A DNA stretch of 64,000 nucleotides from Callipepla californica brunnescens (GCA_023055505.1 JALIRH010000001.1:95634530-95698529); one strand, 5' to 3'; shown: positions 47,144 to 62,022, counted from the first letter of the stretch. Notes: a model not told the origin generated them from the letters alone. Made by a program: numbers and translations.

Positions 47144-49689
47144 AAGAGCACACAGGTTACTGCCTTTTATGTTAAGGGTGAAGTATTGATTAGAGATGCT
47201 ATAAGATAGAAAATAATACTACCAGTTCATTATTTCCTTAAGGAAATATTCACTTAAAGAAAACCTTTTTTTAAAGCATTTCTGACACATTTTTCATTTC
47301 AGTGCTACAATATAAATAGTCAGAGTTCATTAAATCTAAACTTTTACTATCCATCAGGGTTGTTTTTACATAGTTTTTTTATTATTTTTAAAGGACACCT
47401 GAAGATCTACATCTTTGTCAATTTACTTTAGCTCTTTTCTCTCTCCTAATCCACTGATTCAGTATTTGCTGGAAAAAAATCTGACTAGCACCCTTACTGT
47501 ATCTCTTTCATTCTCCTTTTACATACTGCAAGGTGACATTCCAAGTGGACTTCTTGCTCTGCATTTCATTGGAGGAGCAGGAACTGTAGACAAATCAAGG
47601 CAACTTTCTTCAGCTGTCTGGTCACTAGAGTACAAGGCTATCAGCCTTGAATGATCAACTGCAGATGGTGAAATGAACCCTTAAGTTCTTGCACTAACAA
47701 TTCTTGTAATGAAAAGGTAGTGATTGGAGCTGTGCCTAGCAACATTAATCAAATTGTCTGTGACTATATCTCCAACCTGTAAAGACACAGTACAGTCGGT
47801 AAATCTCTGGTGCCTTCATTTTCCTGGATAATTTGTGCTGGAAGAAAATAAATAAATAAAAAGCTATAAGATCAACTGTCTCTTCTTTTCACCACTAATT
47901 GTTTAATGTACTCTCTTTTGATGTTCTCTTAAGTCATGTTTGTCTTCTTGCTGTTATACTGAAGCACAATTCAAGAGCTTTAGTTCCTTTTAGATAGGTT
48001 TTCTAAGAATTAGATCAATTACTGCCTTTGCATACTGCATGTTTACTGTAAATGCTTCACAGCCTAGACCCCAGAGAAACTCAGCTCAGTTACTGTGGAG
48101 ACCTAAATGCATGCAGGAAAGGGATTAGGTGCTGATTGATACAGACAGTCAATTAGTACTTCAAAGGGAAGCTGACTCCTTTTTTTATACACACAGAACA
48201 CAGGATAAAAGGTTGCAGTTTGATGTCTCGTAATCTCTGTTGCTTCAGTGTTGACCAGAACAGCATGATATTGTAGGGTTTCTCGGAAGTTAAAAGAGTC
48301 CTGCATTGGTTCCTAATGGAATGGAAACACTAAGAGAAACAATGACGTTGTGTGATCTGTACACACTAGCTTTTCTAAGGTTTTTCAGGCTGCAGTGACT
48401 CTCTGGGACTCTGTCTGTTCAAGTTAAAAGTTTTCTTAATCTCTGTGATGTGCTGATCAAAACTTGAACTGTCTGGTCGAATTATTTCCACAAAACCTGT
48501 TCCATTTATGATTAATTAAAATTTCTTCTTGATTGCATACAGTTTTTTTAATGTATAATCCCTTCATTGTGTAGTGATTGGGAGTATGAGTCCAATCTCT
48601 AAAATATAAAACAAATTATTTTAGTGCATGTTATGCTTATGTTGAGATGTATTGAGTTCACTCATTTGATAAAGGAAACAAAAAGTGGAAATATAGGCTG
48701 ATAAAAACTAAAGCACTGTACTGTAAAGGAAAAGTTTTGTTCATGGTGTCTATTGGTACCCCGGAATGTAATACATAGTACATTGGAATATCATTTTTGC
48801 CCTTAAAAAGTATGAATGTATATCAGCTTTGTAACACGCTGGTGTTTGTGGATATGTTTTCTTTTCCTAATTTTTCTTGTTCTGAAAGCAGCATCATACT
48901 AATACATAACTGAAAATAGTTCATGAAAAACATAAGTAATCTATGTATTTCATTTTATTTTGTTCAAATGAAAATATCAGTGATGGATTGAAGTATTTAT
49001 GGAGACAACTTTAAAGAATATATGAAATTGTTCATGTGATATTATTTGTAATTCATTCCAAAGTTTATTTTGTTTTTCTCTTCACTCCCTTCTCCTCTTC
49101 CTTCCTCTATTCTCCTTTTTCTTCCTCATCGCTCTCCTTCAGATAGAAATCTTTAAATTCTTTCTTTACTTATGTAAATTATATAATACATCTATCTGTT
49201 TCTCTTCGCAAATAAATATAAAGGAATTTCTGTCAAAATGACTGTAAGGAAGAAAAAAAGAAAATGAAGAGGTGAGCTTTAGAGCCATGTAATTTTAAAT
49301 GTTCAATTGAAGCATCTAACTGGGGAGGGAGTGATAGACTGAACTCACCTAACTTCAGACAATTAAAGTTTAGATGCCTCCACGCAAATCAGTTTATGAA
49401 AAAATATTACAGGCACTGGAAGAAATCAGCACTTTAGAGCATTATTACACTAATACATCTTAGATCTCAGCATTAGAATGTGAGGAAATTATCTTTGAAG
49501 AGCTAGGACATTTTATCAGATGAAATCTACCATAATCTGATTACCACTGACTCCATATGTAGTAAATGAAGAAAACAGATGCTACCCCACAGTGTAATTT
49601 GCCCAAGTTAATTTTTTAACTGCCTTCCACACATGCTAGGCTCTCTATGAGTTGCTAATGAGAGAAGCCTGTAATGGATAAGCTTTTTC

Positions 49690-49697
49690 ATTTGCAT
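49690..49697 (+). promoter_or_regulatory. POU octamer motif ATTTGCAT
   Basis: An exact match to the canonical octamer bound by POU-domain factors. It lies in a stretch (about 49570-49830) that also contains homeodomain-like TAAT cores. An 8 bp motif is expected about twice by chance in a window this size counting both strands, so functional meaning is weak. Confidence 0.15.
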
Positions 49698-52600
49698 TCA
49701 TTTCCCATTTTTGTACAGAACACAGGGCATCTTATTGCAACTAAAGATATAGCAACAATTATGTATAAGAACTGATTGCAGATTCTTCACATGATGTTGC
49801 AGTGTGATTAAACAAATTAGCATCTGAAAAGAGAAACACAAGGTTTTTGATCACTGTGTATCCATTAGACTAGAACAATTACATAAGTAATATTTTTTTC
49901 AGTCCAATTTACAGGTTAGATTTTAAAATTTCACAGCCTTTATATTGATTTGCTCTGAGCATACTAAGCAGTATTGATAGCGTTCTGTTATGATGTATGA
50001 GTACGCCTATCAGCTCTACCCACTAACTTCACATGACATCACTTTTACATGTTTTCTTCTTGTGACACTGAGTGAAAAGCTTCTTCATTTTTGATTCATA
50101 GTTAACTAACATGACATCTTAGCAGTATCCATTCCACATCTTTGTATGCATATTTTCCAGTGTAACAGGGGAAATTATTCCACTGTATAACAGGCAGAGT
50201 GATACTACAGCATAGATAATGTTGTAAGATCTATACCCCATACCCTAGAACTCCAACAAGTGGAATAGAGGTTTTGATGTTTTCTGGTTTTTGGTTGTTG
50301 TGTCACATTGTGAGTGCACTATGTTCCTGGGTTATGTTTCTACCACTATGTAACTGTATAACTTGGAATTTTAATCGCACCCAAATCCTTCTGTTACTTA
50401 TATCCTTTGCCAGTGATGAGATAGCACTGTGATAACACGTTCTAAAGAGTAGAAACAAATAACCACCTTTGCACTGATGAAAAGCTAAAGTGTACATCAA
50501 CACTCCTATTGTGATGCTAAGAGCAACTGTCAGAGAATTCTACCAACTCACTACAAAATATAGAAACAATTATTTAGGTAAATAGTGAAACCAGCTCTTA
50601 GAATAACTATGGAAGCTAAAGAGCTAGTTCAGTATATATATCTCCATCTGTAACCATTGTAATTTTCTTTCTTCCTTATTTTTTTAGGACAGAGTCATGT
50701 TTGCTGAAAGTACAGTAAGGTGTGCCCAAATGTTTTACATTACCAGTGTTAGTTGTTTTTGCTTCTAAAAGGAGAGAATAACTCAAAATCATTCAAGAAG
50801 CACTTCCTAAGATATAAACCAAAAACAAATTTGCTGGAAAAAGACTTAGAAAGCTTTACTTCAGTTAAATTGAATCCCATATATAGAAATTATAACTAGA
50901 GTATTACTCATAGAAACAGAGTGTTTCAAAGGCATAAAAGGAACATAAAGAGAGGAAATCATATTTGACACATAAACAAGAACCAACATTTTTTGTGTCA
51001 AATTTAGTTTAAGAAATGGTTGTAAAAACCAAAATACTAAAAAAAATCCACAGAATGATGAGACTGTTTACACTTTATCACTTAATACAGCAATATCAAT
51101 TTTGTTTAGAGACAAAGTTTTCTAGGGCTTTCATCTGTTTCCCACATAGCTCTTATGCTATCTGCTCCACATGCCAAAATGACAGCAATGTCACAAGGCC
51201 TAAACTGGACAATACTACAATTACATTTGTTCCCTAGTGTCATTTCAGTACTAGTCCTTCATCTTGCCTTGATGTACACAAACCAAACAGTTCCTCTTCT
51301 GTGCTTCCAAACCCTGCAAACAGTGTCTACACTGCTAAAATACTGCAGAATAGGGCAAAAAGATGCCTGACTACTCACACTACCAAACTAGAATGCCTCC
51401 AAAAAGAGTACTTCCAAAAGGCAGTATGGGCAACACTAAAGAAATATGTGACCTGTGAATAAGAAGCCCAAAGAAATTGCAGCGCAACATTGCATAAACA
51501 CAGTCTTGTATGACTGAAGGATTCCTAGATGGCGGCAAAGCTGAGAATCAGACCTGACTTGCCATTATTTAGTAGTACAGATGTAGCTGCAGCATATTCA
51601 CCACTATTTTCCCTCTCAGCCCCTCTCTCCCCTCCTCAGCCTAAGGTAGACATTCTAATTGGGTCATCTTCCTGCTTACAGGCCACATGCTTCTCCATTC
51701 CTGGCTACAGTTCTTACATGTAAAGGTAGAGTAGAAGAATTGCTGTGAACATTTGAGATCACAAGAATTTCATCTCCTGAGAGGAGGGTAAGAATGCGTG
51801 GAAATTTTATTGGGGTGAAGAGGCTCATATTGAAAGAAAATCAGAAAGGAGAAATGAAAATATCATTTGTGCTTTGCACAGCATAGTCTACAGGGCTTCT
51901 ATGGGGTTAGATGAGTTATGGAATAAGAAATTTTTGAGGGAAGGGAAATTTCTTCTCCTATATGTCCACTCAGATTTTGATGATTTGAACACAGAGCTTG
52001 AGTTTATACCTAAACTTTTACACAAATGGTTTGGCCTACCTAGCAAACTGGTCTCTTTAAACATATCTAGACTTAAACTCTCAGCCTCACATATTTCCAT
52101 TTCTAGCTCTGGCCCTCATTTTCTGGACCAACAGGGAACTAAGATATTGGAGTTCTGATAGTTTTTAGGAAAACTAATAATATCGCATTAATCAGATATC
52201 TGATTTAATAAAATTATGATTCTGTTTTCCAAAAAAAGAAAAAGAAAGAAAAAATAGTCATGAAAATAAATATCCACAAAAGTAATTTTTATCTGTTAGA
52301 AAACTTATTCAATGGTACTACCTTTTGTGTGTTACTTTAAAGTATTTTACTATAGTCAACCATGCTTCCAGCTATTAGGCAGCACTGTTCTACCGAAAAA
52401 TGCACATTTTAATATGCAAAACATGTTTTAATCTAGTTAGCATGAAAAACTTGGTTTGTATTTCAAGCACAGACAGGTAAACCATGTCATTCAATTTACT
52501 TCCTATGTGTGCTATGAGTTTAGAGTGTGTCCATACCACTGCTGTACAGATACAAACACTGGCACCACACAGGCTAGCAATGGAAATTAAGGAAAGACAT

Positions 52601-52813
52601 ACTGCAGCGACAACTCTTCTGGACTTGCTTCAGACAATTTGAGCTTGAAAGGGCTTGTGGTTGCATTTATGCACTGTTTACTGCCTGAGTCAGAATTAAT
52701 TCCATGATCTTAAAACTGTGCTACATCTGATGACTTTAGACCTCTCAGTTTTGGTTGTTTTTAAGTTTAACATACAATTGTCCTGGTATTTACTGAGCAC
52801 TGGAATTTCCTTC

Positions 52814-52843
52814 ATTTTTATTTTATTTTTTATTTTATTTTTT
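52814..52843 (+). repeat. (TTTTA)n simple repeat
   Basis: About 30 bp of TTTTA/TTTTTTA units. Confidence 0.8.
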
Positions 52844-54113
52844 GCTAGTTGTCAGATCTATAGCAGCTTGGACTGCTGAATGCCCAGAATCATTCCCACA
52901 AACAGGCCCCAGCAGGATTAATAAGCCATGTATTTATCTGACTTACACAATTTTAAAAATTAATCAGTGAGCACGAAACTACTGGATCAGAATGCTCAAG
53001 AAGCATATCATCAGATTTTAGTCCCCAGGCTATGTAAAGAATGAGTCTCTTCCACTTGGAACTGGGACCAGAAATGTGAGCATTTTTTTGAAATACTCAT
53101 CTGATGACATTTGCTAACTTAACGCAAGCAAAAAATTTATTAGAAGGTGACTGTGGATGGGACCCCATAACACACTGACAACAGCCCTAACTGTATTACA
53201 TCTGAACTCCTTTGTTTACATATCTAGTTGTTCCCACTGTGCTGGCGCCTATCTCCATAATGTTAAATATTTGTACATGCTACATCAGAGTTAGGGATCC
53301 CACTGGGCTGTGTTTTGGGGCATATTCTCCTTAGCCTGTTCAGAGTGGAAGAGGTTCTTCATGCTGCACAGAAATTAGCAGGAGCTTGCAAGATGCGTTG
53401 GTGACAGTCAAACAATGATAGAGGGAACCTCATAATCAGCATAATCTGTTATACAAAAATCAAGTTTGCCTCAGATCATTACACAGTAGTATGAACTTTC
53501 CTGGCCCAAAAGAGGAAAAGACTGAGTTTATTCCAAAGTCTTATTTTTTTCTCTCTGGCTGTTCTTGGCCACCATCTCCCCAGGAGTGTGTATGTGATTA
53601 CAATGAAGATTGCTACCTCACTCTACAATGAGAGGTTTTATTGTCTTTAATCTCAATATAGCCCAGGCTCCATGTCTTCAGATTAATGCTCTAGCCCCTA
53701 CATCAGATGCAAAAGATCAGGTACCACATGCTCTTTTCCGTGTATCACTGGCCCTTGGATGAACACTCTGAACTGCCCTTAAGTGAATATATTTTCCCAA
53801 CCTTTCACTCTGTTTTCCAGTGCTGAATAAGGAGATAGTCACCAAAATCTGGCAGGATACATGCTGTAATAAAGCCTTTGGATCTTTGTCAGACCCAGAA
53901 AAGTCAGATTTTGCTGTGATAATCTTAGTCTCAAACATTTTTCCCATATCTTGTAGATTAATTTTATCACAAAAGTCTGAATACTCGCCAACACCTCAAC
54001 ATATTGAGCTTTACAGTCTGTAAACTGATCATTCTGTCATGACACTGTGTCATTACTGTTAATGGAATTTGTTGTTCTTATGTAAGAAAATGGTAATTCA
54101 TTTGAAGTTAGAT

Positions 54114-54291
54114 GTTTTTTTTTCCTTTTCCTTTTCCTTTTCCTTTTCCTTTTCCTTTTCCTTTTCCTTTTCCTTTTCCTTTTCCTTTTCCTTTTCCTTT
54201 TCCTTTTCCTTTTCCTTTTCCTTTTCCTTTTCCTTTCCCTTTTCCTTTCCCTTTCCCTTTCCTTCACCTTCCCCTTTCCTTCTTTTTGCTG
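54114..54291 (+). repeat. (CCTTTT)n hexanucleotide array
   Basis: About 19 near-perfect CCTTTT units (54123-54236) degrade into CCCTTT/CCTTTC variants up to 54291. It is pure pyrimidine on the + strand apart from one A near 54266. It yields artificial SFSFSF/PFPFPF frames on + and a KRKRKR frame on minus. Confidence 0.97.
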
Positions 54292-57200
54292 ACTCATATC
54301 TTTGCTACTGAAAAACAGATTTCTTTTCCCTTTCTGTACTTGAAAATTTGCTGTACTCTTAGTGAATAGTTAGTGCATCCAAAGGATTGAATTTAAATTT
54401 AACTACACTCATTTCATTTGACTGAATGAGAAGTGTGCAGCTTAATCCTATGCAACATTTTTAACATTAAGAACATGTTTTTTACCAGTTAGCATTTCAG
54501 TGAAGTAGATTTTGGAACAACTTTGTGACAATCTCTGTAAATCCTAGCAACCAGTTCTTAGTTAAGTAAATGCTTTCTCAATAGGTTCTTTAAATCTTCC
54601 ATTAAACTTTTATGTTCCTTTTCCATGGGTTTTCATATTTTTAAAGTTCAGAAATACTTGTACGCATTTCTCACCTGCTTAGCATTCATTTCTGTTTCAT
54701 AATCCCTTTACAAACAACAGGTTTATTGATTATAAAACCTCCTGCAAGGCATTCTTACCAGTGTGGGTCTTTTTTATGAAAAAAAAACAAAAACACCATC
54801 ACCCTGAAAAATGGTGACTTGGAAATGAGCCACCTTTTATTTTAAGGTTTTTTTTGCAGTCAACTTGTTACCCCAGCAACCTAGGTTCTTGTTTTCTGGC
54901 AGAAGACAGATTTCTTTGGTTCCATCATGATGCAGGGCTGAAAGAAGGAACAGAAAGACAAGCAATGAAAATTCACTATTTCATTATTTAAATACGTGAA
55001 TTACCACAAGCTGCAGCCAAGCCATGGATCTTATCCACAGTGTCCTTCAACACTTATTCAATCCCTTCAGTGCTGCAATACTTCATTTCCATTAATTAAA
55101 TAATTACACCAAACTCTTGTGTAAAGAAAGCATTCAGATGAATTCAGGCATTCCAAAATAGTCATTCAGTAAAGCTGAAGCTCATATTATTATGCCATGA
55201 ATTGACAAAGATTTTGTTTATTTCCCTTACCAGAGATTAACTCCCCACACTCCTTCCACCCACCAAAATAAATAAATAAATAAAAAGAACAAAAAATATA
55301 TATTTCACATAGGAATTAAATAAAAGTTAGTACCCTCGGTCTTGGTTGTTTTTTTTTTTATTTGATATTATTATAATAACTTTATAATCTAGAAGAGCTG
55401 ATACACATTAAAGAATAATTTCTACAAAGTTGTTTGATTAAAAAAAAAAGTTCTTGCTCACATAAGATAAAGTGCGCTGTTACCAGGGGAGAAAAAAAAC
55501 AAAACCAAACAAGTAGCGTTTGAACAGTATGTTCATGGTACGTATAATCACAAAACACTTTACCTCCAGTTATTCGCATGCTGCAGTACAGAAAAAAAGT
55601 AATGGAATCTGAGAGAAAAGGCAGCAGAAATTAATTCACTGGATAGTAAATTGCAAACAATTGACTGCTGACTGAGAGAAAATACATTCAAGTGAAGTGA
55701 TGGGTCAATTAGGTCTTAAAGATCAGAGACTGCATAAAGAATGCTAAAAGGCTACAACAGAAACCAAATGTGCACTGCAATAGAATAAGGAATGGTATTC
55801 AAGGGTGTGGTCTACATGACGTGAAGAGATATCATATTGTGGCTTTGACAGCTGTTCTTCAGACTTGAATATCCTTCTGCATTTCTATACATAACACAAA
55901 TATTTGGCAGCCAATATGTTGTGAAGCAGGTAAATTATCAGACAGTGGAGATGATAATAGCGCAACTTCCAAAAGTGTAAAATGGATGGTTTATATACTC
56001 CCTTGCAGCCACAAGCCACCACAGTCACAAAATGGGGGAGGAACTGATATCTGCCTATGGAAGAAAGTTCATTTGTTTATCACAGGACTTCTTTTTATGA
56101 ACCTAATTTTGCTGCAATATATGTTCATGAGCAAATGGAGATTTTGAGAAAAGTGGAGGGCTGAAAAACATAAATAAGATAATGTGTTATATTTATAGAC
56201 ACTTCCCAAGTGCCTAGGGAATTCAGAAGTGACATACACTCTGAGATGTAGTACCATTCTCTGCAATTCACTGTTCTTACACCTTTAGATGTCATATGAA
56301 CTGCAAGGATTTCTGCACTGTTTTGCATGAAATATACCAAGATTTTTGACAAAGGTATATTCTTCTTATGGAGAAGCTTCAGCTTTCATCTCTGAGGTCA
56401 CTGTCAGCAACTTTTGGAGGAGCTTGTAGCAAGGAATGCAGGCAAGACAAAAAGGAAAAAAGCATTAATTATCAGAGGAGAGACGTAAAGAAAGACATCT
56501 ATCATGGCGCTCATGAGATATTTAGAAACTCTTTGTATGAAAAAAAACAGGAGTGCTGGACTAGTGATTGCACACATTGATGGTTTCAGTACAAGACAAA
56601 ATTCTCACACTTTTTATATAAATGAAATACAGTGAGAGAGAACTAGAAAGACTTCAAGTATAATGAGGATAGGTTTTTGAATTGATGGATGATTTTTATT
56701 CTTTCTGTCATTGAGAGCCTCACTACGCTACTGGATCACATGGCAACTTAAAGTAAGGAAAAAATTATACTGGAAAAAACACGATGAGAATGGAATAGAA
56801 AGGTGAACAAATTTAGAAACATAATTTACAAAAGCAGAATATTTCTACATTCCACCTGCTAATGCAGATACTACACAGTTCTTCAAACTGAAGCTAAATC
56901 TTTAAAATATCTGATTTAGCCTCTATGGAACTAAAAATAAGCAGGTGCCTTATTATTCCCATAATCTCAAAGTAACCTTTCATATTGGCAGGGTGAAAGC
57001 ACCTTCAAAACAAATGATCTCAGACATAACAGAATCACTATGTCTCTTGGTAAAAAGGATGTGCATATGTACTCAGCTCATTTTATTCTATCATATATTG
57101 GTATTTTATTAGTACAGTGTGTATATACATAGCATGTCTTTAAGAAAAAATTATAGCTGAGGTCAGGCATTAACTATTTAAAAAGTTAGCTAGAGGCATC

Positions 57201-60200
57201 TAGAGTCTTAGGTAACATTTTGCTTTGTTATTCAAATCAGATAACTATTAGAACTTTCTAGGCATAACTTAGGAAGTCTTTAAAGCCTGGCTTCTGGAAT
57301 TTAATTTTAAATTCAGTGAAAACAAACTGGAAGTGTAGAACTCTGGTTGTTTCAAAAGGGATTGCATTTTAGTATCTACATTAATTATCATGAGTTTGAA
57401 AAGTTTCTATGGTGTGTACTTAGTATTGTGTTATTTTGTTAAAGCTTGTTGATGTCTTAATCTTCCTTTTATAACTTTTTTGAGATCTATAATTTAAATA
57501 TATACTTAAATCTCCAAACACAAAACATATAGTTCATGTACGTAAATTTACCTCAAAGAACTGGACTAAAAGACACTATGTTAGGGACCCATAAATCCTT
57601 CATTTAGGTGTTGGTCCTGCTTCAAAGGTGCTTTAGTACAACTAATGTAGTTGAGTACTTGAAAAGTATTCAGCTTCTCCCAGAATTCCTTCCTTTGTTC
57701 TCAAATAAATAAATCTCATTAACAATTTGATGAGATTTTTGATAAATAGTTCAAAAATACAAAACAATTTGCAGAAATTGTCAGTTTCCACAAAATAAGC
57801 AGATTATTAGTATAGTCTTCAATTATTTTTACTTGGCATTTACACTTCAGCATAGTTATTGATGTTCCAGTAGAGAGTACACTTCAGATAGACAGATAAT
57901 GAAGTCTAAAGCTGTTGAAAGAGTTACAAATGGTCTCACATTAAACAGTAGTAAAACAGCAAATGACATTCATCACTGAAGTCGCCCAAAAAAGTGACTA
58001 TTAATTATTCAAATGTTGACATTAATTTGCTCTAAACTAGCCACTATTGCTTGAAAAAGAATCTTATACACACTTAGTAGAATATGATTTCACAGGCTGA
58101 AGAAGAGGTGATGGGAAAATAAGTGACTGATGTAAGTAGTGGAGGAGAGAGAGAACAGTTATTCACTATTTTAAAGAAGAAGAAGGAGGAGGTGGGGACA
58201 GGGATTGAATTACCAATGCTGAACAAAATATGGAGCAATTTTGTATGACAAATAGTGTGTGGGACTCTTTATCATAAGATGTTTTGGAAACTAAAATTAG
58301 GACTTTGAAAAAGAGTTTAATAATTCATAGATAGATCCATCAATGGCTAGTACACCATGATCTAGACACAACTCATGATCAGGAAGTTCCTAGGAAATTG
58401 ATTGCCATGAATTAAGTATAAACTGACCTTATAAATACGCTGTCTGTTACATTTTTCCCTTTTCCCTCAAAATGGATAGGAAAAACAACTTGTGAAGAAA
58501 AAAAAGGATTTTCTGTCCCATCAACTACATGCCATTACTGTTCAGATCCTTCACACAACTTCATTTCCAATTGTATTTCCCAGACAACCTGTACTCTCAG
58601 TACTCTCCATCTTCAATTTAATTTATATTAAAACTGAATATCTCCCTTATATTTCCAGAGAAATATAAAAAAACTTTTTCATTTTTGTAAGTAATGCACT
58701 ATATAATTTTAATTTAATTTCTAAGTGTTGATTTAAGTTGTTGAAATGAAACCACCAAAATCTTGTTTACTACTACTTCTCTTTGCCTCTTGGTAAACAC
58801 ATATAGAGTTTACTAGATGTTGTTTCTTACTCAAAAGTCTTGTGTAGATTTATTTTTAAAAACAGCCTTCCTTCCAGGGCTAGGTGCATTTGAAAAATGA
58901 ACAGATAGTGAGACAATTATTGTTGATACACACACAGCAGAAATCAAATTATGTCTGTGTATTACAATTTTGTATTTGCTGTTGAAAAAAGTAGGTTTGA
59001 CTGTGAGATCTATTAACATAGCCCTGTAAAGATAAGTATTCGTGCCAAAAAAACTGGAAATACATCACCATATAAAACCTCATTTACCTATCTAAAGGAA
59101 AACTATTTCAAACCAGAGAATGTTCAAAGAAGATCCCAAGGAGCAATTATTGAAGCTTGTTTTCCAAGAACAAAAAGAAAGCTGTTTTAACATAACCTGT
59201 ACTTACTATAACTTTCTGTATAACTTACTGTGCAATTTAATGTCAGTCACAAAGTCCACCACTTATTTAAAGCTAGTACAAGGAAGGTGGACATAAAATA
59301 GGATAGAGAGAGTGGATGTTAAGATGGAGCACTAGGAAAAAATAAGTAGATGATAATAAAATAAGGAAACTCCTAAGATAAGCTCTGCCACAGATGGGGA
59401 GTAGAGCAGGAGCATAAATATGAAGGTAAGAGAGAAGTTGCAAATCTTGTTTCTTCTGTAAGGAGATAACTGAGCCTGATGCCAAGGAAGATGTTCATCA
59501 TTCTTCACTTTCTCTTCTTCATGAGGACATTTTCATGCTGCTCATTCATTGTGTCCTACACAGTAATCTCTGCTAGGGTGGAGGAAAAGATGGATTTCAA
59601 TCTTCTCAACTCAGATATCTGAAAAAGGTATTCCCTTCAGTGTAAGCTTCCTCTGTAACTAAGGGAAAGGGACACATTCTGGTTAGGGCAACTTTAGATT
59701 AAAGCAGGTCACTGTGTGCCGTGTATTCAGTTCATCTGAAGGCTTAAGAAAACAATGTAGGACAGTTCTGCTTTCCAAATATTTATAAAACATAGTCTCC
59801 CTTATAAACAAACAAGCAACCAATCTCTTAAAAGTATAAGAATTTCTAAGAATGTGTTGCAATTTTTTCTTTCTATGCAGATAGCAATGAACATAAATTG
59901 ACTTATTTTCATTAGAGAACATCCATGGGTAGAAATTGATTGTTAAATAAACTATCTGGACGAGTTGGCATCTCAGTGTTAAAGAATACGGACATTTCAA
60001 GACTGGAAGCATATTCATGTCCAGGACAGTTATATAGCCACATATTATACAGCTAACCATCAATACTATTCATGTACTTTGCTTTCAAGTTATAAGTTAC
60101 AAACTACCCAAGGATGTGATTAGAAAGGTTATATGAAAATTCTTAGCACTTTTAGAAATTGCGTGTTCATAAGCATTTTTACAGTGGAAAAATAAGAGAA

Positions 60201-61841
60201 AATCTTTCTAAATGAAAGACAATGAAAATTTGCATAAATATTTATGCACCTTAAAAGAACTTTGTTAGAATTTAAAAAATTACTTAGGCCTTTTTTGTGT
60301 ATGAAAAGCCAGCATTTGCAGAGCCTGATAGATTTGCTATTTCTCAGCATTTTAAGAAAATATTGTGGAGTATAAATGCCTTATTCTGTATATTATTTAT
60401 TGATGTAGGTACATTTACTTCCTTTGAATACTTACTAAACAGAACCGTTGTTTTCTGAACTGATTTTGCTGTCTCAGCCACATTGAAGCATAGACGCTTT
60501 TTTGGCTTCCATCTGAATGAACAATTTCCTAGTTAGACACACTGGATTTGGAGTTGGGTCAATAAAAGCTTTACTGTGTCCTTTCTCTATCCTCACACAA
60601 CTCACAAAAGAGAACTAAATTCCATTCATCCTTTCACTGGCCACTGTGGAATCTTTAGCAATGCGATTCTGGCTGGGATGAGGAAACATGGCAAGAAATT
60701 GGAAGAAACACAAACGAGAATTCTTTATTTCCCATGCTCACTGCCCTGAAGATCTGTTGCCACTGGGGATGCATGTGAATTTCCTGCACTTTAACTATTT
60801 GTCTCTGCCACTGAATTGCTTTGGAAGTATAACACATTAGATATCAAAAGAAGATTTAGCTTAATCCTGCTGAATCTGATGTGGTTAACTAAGTTATTTG
60901 CAAAAGGACCGTTTTGAGTGGTTCTTGGCAATATGAACATAAAGGTTCATTGAACAGGTCTCATGTGAGGATTTCTTTTTCACTTCTGAATAACACAAAT
61001 GTTACTATAGATTAATAAACTGCTTTCACTCTAATTTCTGTGGACAGATGCAAATTTTTCTTCATATATTCTGGTGTACTGAATAGTTGTTTGCAACAAT
61101 GCAGTTGAACTATTAAATTTATGTTGCTGTTGCTGCTTGCTTGCTTTTTGATGCTACATACTGCTCTTATAAATAACCCTTTCAGAGTAAACACTGCTAT
61201 GATTAGAAAATATTTAAATTGTAGACATTCTCAAGATAATTTCTGGATTATTCAATTTCATCTTTCTCCAAAAGCTTCAGTATGTATTATCAGCTGTACT
61301 CTCCCAGTCTTTAAGAATTTTTCCTTCCCTCATTTCTATATTGATCCCTGATGTGCATAAATAGGAAACGTTAAAAAAATAAGAATTAAAAAAGAGTTCA
61401 TAGCATATAAATTGTTTTTCATTAAGCTTAAGCATGTTCATGCTTTCTCCTCAAGGCTTTACATGTGTGTATGTGAGAAAAGCAGATCTTTATGAGTATG
61501 CCTAAGCAGCCTTTTTAGGCATAAACTCAGGATCCGTCTAAGGACAGATGGTTGTGTCCATGTGTGACACAGTAGTCACCCAGTGAAACTACTGGTAGGA
61601 AATAACATGGAGAAAAACAAACAGCTTTTCCCAAGCTCTTACACTACATCGGGAGAGCGAAGTTTTCTATGGACAGAAATTCTTTCTGTGCAGAGTTACA
61701 TTCAAGAGTAGTGTACCTAGCAGTGCACTCAAATTATTCTGACCTGCAAGTCCTTAATGGCCTACTGTCTATTTAAAGCAAAGCTGAGCAAGGAAATTAT
61801 ACTTGTGTTCTGTGTCCACAGAAAGACCTGGAACTTCCACA
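54292..61841. other. Long AT-rich non-coding stretch
   Basis: More than 7 kb with no recognised transposon, exon or RNA gene. A motif-level match to an RFX X-box (54867-54880) is listed separately. Open frames up to 126 codons (59683-60063, minus) have no recognisable domain. Confidence 0.5.
54867..54880 (+). promoter_or_regulatory. RFX X-box motif
   Basis: GTTACCCCAGCAAC fits the X-box consensus GTNRCC-N2-RGYAAC exactly. RFX factors bind such sites at ciliary gene promoters and enhancers. I estimate about 0.5 such matches by chance in 64 kb allowing 0-3 spacer bases, and there is no adjacent gene, so this is only a lead. Confidence 0.2.
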
Positions 61842-62022
61842 GAAGAAAAGTAGTTTGGAAGGGGCTTCTGGAGATATCTAGTCTAATTCCTTGATAAAGC
61901 AGGTTATTAGAGTATGTTTGCACACAAAAGTGTCCAGACAGGTTTTAAATATCTACCATTCCAATACCTCTGGACAGCCTGTTACAGTGTTCTGTGAGCC
62001 TGGCAATGTTGGTTTTTTTCCA
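61842..62022 (-). mobile_element. CR1 LINE fragment N, 3' portion (antisense)
   Basis: On the plus strand this reads TAGTTTGGAAGGGGCTTCTG, then TAGTCTAATTCCTTGATAAAGC and CTCTGGACAGCCTGTTACAG, the complement of a CR1 3' UTR and the end of ORF2. Similarity runs to about 62022, where the sequence switches abruptly to the complement of the ORF2 endonuclease region. Confidence 0.85.

Larger units (their letters stand above)
38321..54113. other. Very long AT-rich non-coding stretch
   Basis: Almost 16 kb without a recognised transposon, exon or RNA gene. The longest open frames (143 codons at 41368-41799, 128 codons at 46154-46540) lack any domain that I know, and their codon use mirrors the AT-rich background. 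Small simple repeats are listed separately. The absence of CR1 here contrasts with 26-38 kb. Confidence 0.5.

Noticed and set aside
54037..54369. KRKRKR, SFSFSF and PFPFPF frames
   Set aside because: Translations of the CCTTTT array; not coding.
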